A DNA stretch of 10,940 bases, taken from NCBI GenBank assembly GCA_035540755.1, contig DATLGD010000038.1:1-10940 (forward strand). Direction: 5' to 3'. How positions within the stretch are numbered: position 1 is the stretch's first letter; every line of letters starts with the position of its first letter. This document shows, in pieces, positions 6,428 through 10,940 of this stretch. The position numbers were made by a program, and so were the translations under genes. This stretch comes from DATLGD01 sp035540755 (GTDB lineage: Bacteria > Actinomycetota > Actinomycetes > Mycobacteriales > SCTD01). Under the pieces are notes generated by a model, which saw only the letters and a program-made list of their open reading frames with translations, was not told the origin of the DNA and did not search any database.

Positions 6428-8334
6428 TGAGCGTGCTCCGCCGGCCCGTGCGACCGACCCGGCCCTCCTCCGAGGCGGACCGCCGCGAGGACCGCCTGGT
6501 GCGGGCGGTCGTCGCCGAGGGCTTCGTCAACCGGCTCGGCTTCGGCATCGTCACGTTCGCCCTGCCCCTGTACGCCCTCGAGCTCGGCATGAGCATCGCC
6601 GAGATCGGCCTGCTCGTCTCTGCCAAGGCCCTGCTCCAGCCGGCGGTCAAGCCGCTGGTCGGCATGGCGGTCGACCGGTGGGGGACCCGGCGCGGCTACC
6701 TGGCCGCGGTCGGCTTCCGCTTCCTCGCCTCCGTCGCGCTGCTGGTCGCCGCGACCCCGCTCGCGCTGTTCGGCGTCCGGCTGCTGCAGGGCCTCGCGTC
6801 CGCGGCTCAGGACCCGGTGTCCATCTCGGTGCTCGCCAAGGGCCGCGGGGAGCGCGTCGCCCGCCGCTTCTCCGCGGTCTACGCCGCCCGCGACGTCGGC
6901 AAGGTGGCGGCCGGCGTGCTGGCCGGCGCCGTGCTGGCGGTCAGCGGGTCGTTCACGGTCCTCTGGCTGGTCGTGGTGGCGCTGGCAGCGGTGCCGCTCT
7001 GGGTGGTGTGGGGCTTCGTCCACGAGCTGCCCGACCGGCCCGAGGAGACGGCCGAGGAGCAGGTGCCCGAGGAGGTCGAGCGCATCCTGCGCAGCCCGCG
7101 GCTGCGCGCCATCGCGATGCTCGGCCTGTTCGGCGGCCTCACCGCCACCATGACGCACGCGCTGTTCCAGGTGTACGCGTCCGAGGTGGCGGGCCTGGAC
7201 GCCGGCCAGATCGGGCTCCTGTACTCGGTGTCGGTCGGCGCCCTGCTCGTCGTCGGCCCGCTCGCCGGGTGGGTCGGCGACCGGCGCGGCCACGGCCTGC
7301 TCGCCTCGGCCCGCGGTGCGTCGAACGTCGTGAGCAGCGTCCTGTACATCGTCGCTCCGACCTTCGTCGGCATGCTGCTCGGACGCCTCGTCGACGAGAG
7401 CGGCAAGGCCGCGTTCCGGCCGACGTGGGGGGCGCTGCTGGCGCAGGCGGCCCGCCGCGCGAAGCGCCGCGGCGGGCGCACGGCGGGGGCGCTGGACGCC
7501 TGGCTGTCGCTGGGCGAGGCGCTCGGGCCGCTCGTCGCCGGGCTGATCTGGGACCTCGCCGGAGCCGTCTGGTTCCTCGTCGTGCGGGCGGTGCTCGGCG
7601 TGGCGGTGGAGCTCGTCCTCGGCCGGCGGCTGCGCCGGATCCTCGCCCAGCCGGCTCCGCCCGCGCCGGTCGGCGAGCCGCTGCGGCCCGGCCCCGGCGT
7701 GGTCGTCGTGCGCGACCTCGCCGTGCCGGGGCTCGCCGAGCCGCTGCACCTGGTCGGGCAGCCCGGCGACCGCCGGTCGGTCGCGGCCGATCCCGCCGGC
7801 GCGGCGGCGCTCGCCGATCTGCTGCGCCCCGGCGTGCGGCCCGACCGGGGGGCGGTGGAGGTCGACGGCCAGCGCCTGGACCGCGCCGGCCCCTCCGGTC
7901 CGGTGCGCGTGGCGGCGCTCGTCCCCGCGCCGCCGCCGGGCGGGCACGTCACCGTCGCCGAGGCGCTGCGGTCCGGCTTTGCGCCGGCCCGGCCGGAGGA
8001 GCTGGCCCTCGCCTGGCGCCGGGCCGGCCTGACCGCCGAGCTGGAGCTCGGGCAGGCCGCGCACCGCTCTGTCGACCAGCTCGACGCCGGTCAGCAGGCG
8101 CTGCTGCGGGTCGCGATGTCCCTGGTCGGCGAGCCGCTCGTGCTCGTCGTCGACGAGGCGCGGGCCGACGACGTTCCGCGCGCGGTCCTCGACGGCTGGC
8201 CGGGCGTCGTCGTGTCCGTCGCTCCCGCTGCCGATGTCCGCCCCGGCCACTCGGCGGAGGCGCTGGCGCACTACCGGGGCGGCATGCACGACCGGGTCGG
8301 GCTCGGCGTGCCGACTGCGGCGCGCGAGGACTGA
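6427..8334 (+). CDS. MFS transporter fused to a degenerate ABC-ATPase-like domain
   Basis: A 635-aa membrane protein. The ATG at 6427 shares its A with the previous TGA (TGATG), so I prefer it to the longer frame from 6391. Residues of about 25-400 form a 12-helix major facilitator with the loop 2-3 motif G-M-A-V-D-R-W-G (79-86), its echo G-W-V-G-D-R-R-G (281-288) and a charged central loop (200-222), as in drug/metabolite exporters. After a Pro-rich linker (408-424) comes a tail of about 210 residues that reads like a worn ABC ATPase. It has a strand-rich start, R-P-D-R-G-A-V-E-V-D-G (471-481), a signature-like Q-L-D-A-G-Q-Q (551-557) and a Walker B-like L-V-L-V-V-D-E (571-577). The P-loop G-x-x-G-x-G-K-[ST] is missing, so ATP hydrolysis is unlikely. 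It probably exports or imports the product or substrate of the three ATP-grasp enzymes. The ABC assignment is inferred from spacing and motif remnants. Confidence 0.85.
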   Translation: MSVLRRPVRPTRPSSEADRREDRLVRAVVAEGFVNRLGFGIVTFALPLYALELGMSIAEIGLLVSAKALLQPAVKPLVGMAVDRWGTRRGYLAAVGFRFLASVALLVAATPLALFGVRLLQGLASAAQDPVSISVLAKGRGERVARRFSAVYAARDVGKVAAGVLAGAVLAVSGSFTVLWLVVVALAAVPLWVVWGFVHELPDRPEETAEEQVPEEVERILRSPRLRAIAMLGLFGGLTATMTHALFQVYASEVAGLDAGQIGLLYSVSVGALLVVGPLAGWVGDRRGHGLLASARGASNVVSSVLYIVAPTFVGMLLGRLVDESGKAAFRPTWGALLAQAARRAKRRGGRTAGALDAWLSLGEALGPLVAGLIWDLAGAVWFLVVRAVLGVAVELVLGRRLRRILAQPAPPAPVGEPLRPGPGVVVVRDLAVPGLAEPLHLVGQPGDRRSVAADPAGAAALADLLRPGVRPDRGAVEVDGQRLDRAGPSGPVRVAALVPAPPPGGHVTVAEALRSGFAPARPEELALAWRRAGLTAELELGQAAHRSVDQLDAGQQALLRVAMSLVGEPLVLVVDEARADDVPRAVLDGWPGVVVSVAPAADVRPGHSAEALAHYRGGMHDRVGLGVPTAARED

Positions 8335-8396
8335 CGCCGACGGGGTTGACCCGCGCGGGGGCGGAGAGGGAGCCGTCGACCGGTCCTGGCGACGCG

Positions 8397-8402
8397 AAGG
8401 AG
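8397..8402 (+). promoter_or_regulatory. Strong ribosome binding site of the alcohol dehydrogenase
   Basis: AAGGAG lies 6 bases before the GTG at 8409, a near-ideal spacing. It favours GTG 8409 over the in-frame ATG at 8418, which would leave a gap of 15 bases. It contrasts with the weak sites inside the preceding operon and marks a new translational unit. A TTGACC at 8346-8351 could be a -35 box, but no matching -10 is clear. Confidence 0.7.
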
Positions 8403-8408
8403 CAGCCG

Positions 8409-9557
8409 GTGCGAGCGATGGTCTACCGCGGCCCGTACAAGGTCCGGGTGGAGGACAAGGACGTCCCGCGGGTCGAGCACCCGAACGATGCGATCGTCCG
8501 GGTGACGCTCGCCGCGATCTGCGGGTCGGACCTGCACCTGTACCACGGGATGATGCCGGACACCCGGGTCGGCTTCACCTTCGGCCACGAGTTCATCGGC
8601 GTGGTGCACGAGGTCGGACCCTCGGTGCAGAACCTGAAGGTCGGCGACCGCGTGATGGTGCCCTTCAACGTCTTCTGCGGCTCCTGCTGGTACTGCGCCC
8701 GAGGCCTCTACTCGAACTGCCACAACGTCAATCCCAACGCGACGGCCGTCGGCGGCATCTACGGCTACTCGCACACCTGCGGCGGCTACGACGGCGGTCA
8801 GGCCGAGTTCGTGCGGGTGCCGTTCGCCGACGTCGGGCCGGCCCTCATCCCGGACTGGATGGCCGACGAGGACGCCGTGCTGCTCACCGACGCGCTGGCC
8901 ACCGGCTACTTCGGCGCCCAGCTCGGCGACATCGTCGAGGGCGACGTCGTCGTCGTCTTCGGTGCCGGGCCGGTGGGCCTGTACGCGGCAAGGTCGGCCT
9001 GGCTGATGGGCGCCGGCCGGGTCGTCGTCGTCGACCACCTGGACTACCGGCTCGAGAAGGCCCGCACGTTCGCCCACGCCGAGACGCTGAACTTCACGCA
9101 GGTCGACGACGTCGCCGTCCACGTCAAGAGGCTCACCGACGGTCTCGGCGCCGACGTCGCCATCGACGCGGTCGGCGCCGAGGCCGACGGCAACCTCGTG
9201 CAGCACGTCACCTCGGCGAAGCTCAAGCTGCAGGGCGGGTCCCCGGTCGCGCTGAACTGGGCGATCGACTCGGTCCGCAAGGGCGCCACCGTCTCGGTGA
9301 TGGGCGCCTACGGACCGGTGTTCAGCGCCGTGAAGTTCGGTGACGCCCTGAACAAGGGCCTGACCCTCAACATGAACCAGTGCCCGGTCAAGCGGCAGTG
9401 GCCGCGGCTGTTCGAGCACGTGCGCAACGGCTACCTGACCCCGAGTGACATCGTCACCCACCGCTTCCCGCTCGAGGAGATCGCCGAGGCCTACCACGTG
9501 TTCTCGGCCAAGCTCGACGGCTGCATCAAGCCGCTCGTCGTCCCGAGCGCGGCCTGA
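8409..9557 (+). CDS. Zinc-dependent alcohol/formaldehyde dehydrogenase-like protein
   Basis: A 382-aa medium-chain dehydrogenase that should oxidise an alcohol or aldehyde adduct with NAD+. Catalytic zinc ligands are visible as C38, H60 (in G-H-E-F-I-G) and probably D161 in L-T-D-A-L-A-T-G, the arrangement of the formaldehyde-dehydrogenase-like branch. The structural zinc loop has C90, C93, C96 and C104. The Rossmann motif is G-A-G-P-V-G (185-190), with D209 at the end of the second strand, which favours NAD over NADP. A long insert near 250-285 is also typical of that branch. The start GTG has AAGGAG 6 bases upstream. The 74-base gap from the transporter suggests a separate unit; the next gene follows after 13 bases and is probably cotranscribed. 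The true substrate (formaldehyde adduct, threonine or another alcohol) cannot be read from sequence. Confidence 0.9.
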   Translation: MRAMVYRGPYKVRVEDKDVPRVEHPNDAIVRVTLAAICGSDLHLYHGMMPDTRVGFTFGHEFIGVVHEVGPSVQNLKVGDRVMVPFNVFCGSCWYCARGLYSNCHNVNPNATAVGGIYGYSHTCGGYDGGQAEFVRVPFADVGPALIPDWMADEDAVLLTDALATGYFGAQLGDIVEGDVVVVFGAGPVGLYAARSAWLMGAGRVVVVDHLDYRLEKARTFAHAETLNFTQVDDVAVHVKRLTDGLGADVAIDAVGAEADGNLVQHVTSAKLKLQGGSPVALNWAIDSVRKGATVSVMGAYGPVFSAVKFGDALNKGLTLNMNQCPVKRQWPRLFEHVRNGYLTPSDIVTHRFPLEEIAEAYHVFSAKLDGCIKPLVVPSAA

Positions 9558-9570
9558 GGAGGGCACCAGC

Positions 9571-10143
9571 GTGGTGTACACACCGCACAAGCCGCCGCTG
9601 GCCGAGTCCAGCGACCAGCTGCGCGCGCGCATCCCCGGCTGGGGCGTCGACCTCGACCCGGCCGACCGTCCGTCGGTTCCCCGGCTGCAGCCGCACGAGG
9701 ACCTCACCGGCGCCCACTGGGAGCTGCCCGAGCGGCAGCCCGAGCTGTGGCCGCGCGAGCGGTCGATCGAGCACGAGATGCTCCCGCCGGTGTTCGGCAC
9801 CAGCTGTCCGCCCAAGGGCGTGTCCGGCGTCCTGCGCAGGTACGCCTACCGCCGGCACAGCGAGGCCAAGGCCATGCACTGGCTGGTGCTGCTCGCCGCC
9901 GATCGCGTGGACGCCTGGGAGAGCCACCTCCGCTCCTTCGCCACGCTGCGCCCCGACAACCCGCTCACGCAGACCGGCGTCCGCAGCGAGCTGACGCACG
10001 GCGGTCTGTCGTCCCGGCTGGGGAAGGGGCGTACGGACGTCGTGCACCACGCCCTCGACCCGCTCGTCGTGGGCGGCCCCTGGCTCCTCGTCGGTGGTGC
10101 CGCCTGGCTCGCCGCTCGGCGGCTGCGCCGGACCGACGGCTGA
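9571..10143 (+). CDS. Conserved hypothetical protein with C-terminal membrane helix
   Basis: A 190-aa protein that I recognise only as an actinobacterial family without known function, often seen beside zinc alcohol dehydrogenases; that memory is not checked. The first half is Pro/Trp-rich and charged, with R-P-S-V-P-R (33-38), W-E-L-P-E-R-Q-P-E (50-58) and W-P-R-E-R-S-I-E-H (60-68). The middle (about 90-150) is a likely folded domain with several His and Arg residues. A hydrophobic helix (about 165-181) followed by A-A-R-R-L-R-R places the short C-terminus in the cytoplasm. The GTG at 9571 has GAGGAGGG (9556-9563) 7 bases upstream, overlapping the dehydrogenase stop. It probably forms a two-gene unit with that enzyme, perhaps as a membrane tether or partner; this is inference. 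Confidence 0.75.
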   Translation: MVYTPHKPPLAESSDQLRARIPGWGVDLDPADRPSVPRLQPHEDLTGAHWELPERQPELWPRERSIEHEMLPPVFGTSCPPKGVSGVLRRYAYRRHSEAKAMHWLVLLAADRVDAWESHLRSFATLRPDNPLTQTGVRSELTHGGLSSRLGKGRTDVVHHALDPLVVGGPWLLVGGAAWLAARRLRRTDG

Positions 10144-10207
10144 CCGCTTCGGGCCGGGCCTGCCGGGCATGCCACAGAGGTCAGCACTCCCAGGAGAGAG
10201 GCCCGTC

Positions 10208-10402
10208 GTGCACCGCAGAGTCGCAGTCGTCCTGTCCGCCGTCGCCCTGACCGGAGCCCTGGTGGGCTGCAGCGAGGAGGCGATCGCTCCCGAGCAGGGG
10301 GTGGACGCCGGCACGCCGGACGGCCGCACCAACGGCGAGACCGGCAGCGGTGAGGGCGGCCAGGTGGGCGTCGACGGCTCGACCGACGCGACGTCCCCCT
10401 GA
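10208..10402 (+). CDS. Small secreted lipoprotein
   Basis: A 64-aa protein with a type II signal peptide: basic start (M-H-R-R), a hydrophobic stretch to residue 19, and a lipobox L-V-G-C with the lipidated C21. The mature part is only about 43 residues, rich in Gly, Asp, Glu and Thr, acidic and probably unstructured, with no domain. The GTG start is preceded by AGGAG (10192-10196) in a purine run ending 7 bases before it. It begins 64 bases after the previous gene. The function is unknown; such tiny lipoproteins are common in actinobacteria and poorly conserved. Confidence 0.7.
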   Translation: MHRRVAVVLSAVALTGALVGCSEEAIAPEQGVDAGTPDGRTNGETGSGEGGQVGVDGSTDATSP

Positions 10403-10454
10403 CCGGGTGAGCCGGCCGGGACGAGGCCGCCGGAGGACGTCGCTCGTCGGGTCC

Positions 10455-10460
10455 TAGGAT
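10455..10460 (+). promoter_or_regulatory. Possible -10 box before the small membrane protein
   Basis: TAGGAT matches the actinobacterial -10 pattern (TANNAT-like) and is one of the few A/T-bearing hexamers in this GC-rich gap. It lies about 64 bases upstream of the GTG at 10524, leaving a leader of roughly 55 bases. No TTGACA-like -35 is visible at 16-18 bases, so the call is tentative. Confidence 0.35.
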
Positions 10461-10523
10461 CGCCGGCACGGGTCCGTGCCTCGACAGGCGCCAGGACCGG
10501 CCGGCAGGAGAGGGAGAGCAGAC

Positions 10524-10817
10524 GTGGCGCAGGGGCAGACGCACGGCAGCGTGCCGCAGGGCGGGACCGGTCCGCACGGCGAGGCCCGCGGAGCCGGTCC
10601 GACCCAGGAGGGCACCACCGGCACCGGCCTCGACGGCATCGTGGCCGGCGCGGCCATCGTGCTGTCGCTGTTCGGCCTGGTCGCGATCCTGGCCGACATC
10701 GTCACCGGCGAGAGCATCGTCCCGGACAACGGCCTGGTCGTCGCCGGCATCATGGTCGGCTGCCTGGTCCTCGGCGCCGTGCTCGGAGCGCTGGCCAGCG
10801 CCCGCTCCGCCCGGTAG
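10524..10817 (+). CDS. Small two-helix membrane protein of unknown function
   Basis: A 97-aa protein with a Gly/Thr/Gln-rich hydrophilic N-terminus (1-35) and two predicted transmembrane helices (about 37-59 and 70-92) joined by a short acidic loop. It ends in A-S-A-R-S-A-R. Both termini are probably cytoplasmic. I do not recognise a family. The GTG start is preceded by a purine-rich AGGAGAGGGAGAG run, with GGGAG 7 bases upstream. The separate gap and possible -10 box suggest its own promoter. Codon use matches its neighbours. Confidence 0.72.
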   Translation: MAQGQTHGSVPQGGTGPHGEARGAGPTQEGTTGTGLDGIVAGAAIVLSLFGLVAILADIVTGESIVPDNGLVVAGIMVGCLVLGAVLGALASARSAR

Positions 10818-10932
10818 GAGAGCGCTCGGCGCCGCTTGGCCTGCAGGAACCCGCGCTGCCGCGGCGAAGTGTCCCGCGCCGATCCCTGCCCACGACGCGG
10901 TCGGCGCCGCCCCCCGCCGCCCCGGAGCGCTC
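10818..10932. other. Intergenic stretch bounded by a repeated GAGCGCTC palindrome
   Basis: Non-coding gap of 115 bases. The perfect 8-bp palindrome GAGCGCTC occurs at 10820-10827 and again at 10925-10932, just before a candidate ATG. A GGAAC at 10846-10850 with GTG 18 bases on faintly resembles an ECF-sigma promoter, but the match is partial. No terminator with a T-run is present. Confidence 0.35.
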
Positions 10933-10940
10933 ATGTCCAC
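10933..10940 (+). CDS. Possible start of a downstream gene (partial)
   Basis: An ATG at 10933 is preceded by GGAG (10924-10927) with a 5-base spacer, which looks like a genuine start, but only two full codons (Met-Ser) fit in the window. Nothing can be said of the product. Confidence 0.35.

Noticed and set aside
6364..8289. 641-residue open frame on the minus strand opposite the transporter
   Set aside because: Composition is Arg/Gly/Ala/His/Gln-rich without motifs, and it lies antisense to a clear MFS gene; a typical high-GC shadow frame.
8346..8351. TTGACC as a firm -35 box of a promoter for the dehydrogenase
   Set aside because: No plausible -10 hexamer lies 16-19 bases downstream, so it is left as a note only.
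6678..8408. Long in-frame extension upstream of the zinc dehydrogenase
   Set aside because: The extension is an off-frame reading of the transporter (Arg/Gly/Ala-rich); AAGGAG at 8397-8402 and homology place the start at 8409.
8271..9815. 514-residue minus-strand open frame
   Set aside because: Antisense to the zinc dehydrogenase, whose metal and Rossmann motifs are intact; no recognisable domain in the minus frame.
10846..10871. ECF-sigma-like promoter (GGAAC, 18 bases, GTG)
   Set aside because: Both boxes deviate from the known GGAAT/GTT form and chance matches are common in GC-rich DNA.

Overview
The window is very GC-rich, uses mostly GTG/ATG starts and C/G third positions, and has tightly packed co-directional genes with stop/start overlaps. 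This is typical of a high-GC actinobacterium. The protein styles (zinc alcohol dehydrogenase followed by a conserved short hypothetical, small lipoprotein, poly-Asp tails) suggest a relative of the Geodermatophilaceae or a nearby family, but that placement is an impression and not a demonstrated fact. Every gene I can support lies on the + strand; the long minus-strand open frames are codon-bias shadows. No gene-free gap exceeds 300 bases, and I see no tRNA, rRNA, CRISPR array or insertion sequence.

Region 1 (2-2679) is signalling. It holds the proline- and aspartate-rich end of an upstream protein, then a membrane histidine kinase, an OmpR-type response regulator and a stand-alone receiver protein. 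All are joined by overlaps, so they form one signalling operon.

Region 2 (2680-2776) is the only regulatory gap before the next operon. It carries three tandem 11-bp units (CTCA core repeating exactly every 11 bp), the layout bound by OmpR/PhoB-type regulators. Downstream lies a perfect 8-bp inverted repeat. The adjacent response regulator is the obvious candidate to bind here.

Region 3 (2777-8334) is the most interesting part: five overlapping genes. Three encode different short ATP-grasp enzymes (282, 263 and 261 aa). One encodes a mannitol-1-phosphate-dehydrogenase-like polyol/sugar dehydrogenase. The last encodes an MFS transporter fused to what looks like a degenerate ABC-ATPase domain. 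The ATP-grasp C-termini (D-V-N followed by a [EA]-F-P-[NG]-[YF] box) and, in the first one, an R-R-P-S box resemble inositol-polyphosphate kinases (ITPK family) at least as much as the RimK-type ligases. With the polyol dehydrogenase, this suggests an undescribed pathway that phosphorylates or ligates a polyol/sugar-derived small molecule and moves it across the membrane. The product is unknown.

Region 4 (8335-10940) looks like ordinary accessory metabolism: an NAD-type zinc alcohol/formaldehyde dehydrogenase, a conserved actinobacterial protein of unknown function, a tiny lipoprotein, a small two-helix membrane protein, and the first bases of another probable gene at the window edge.
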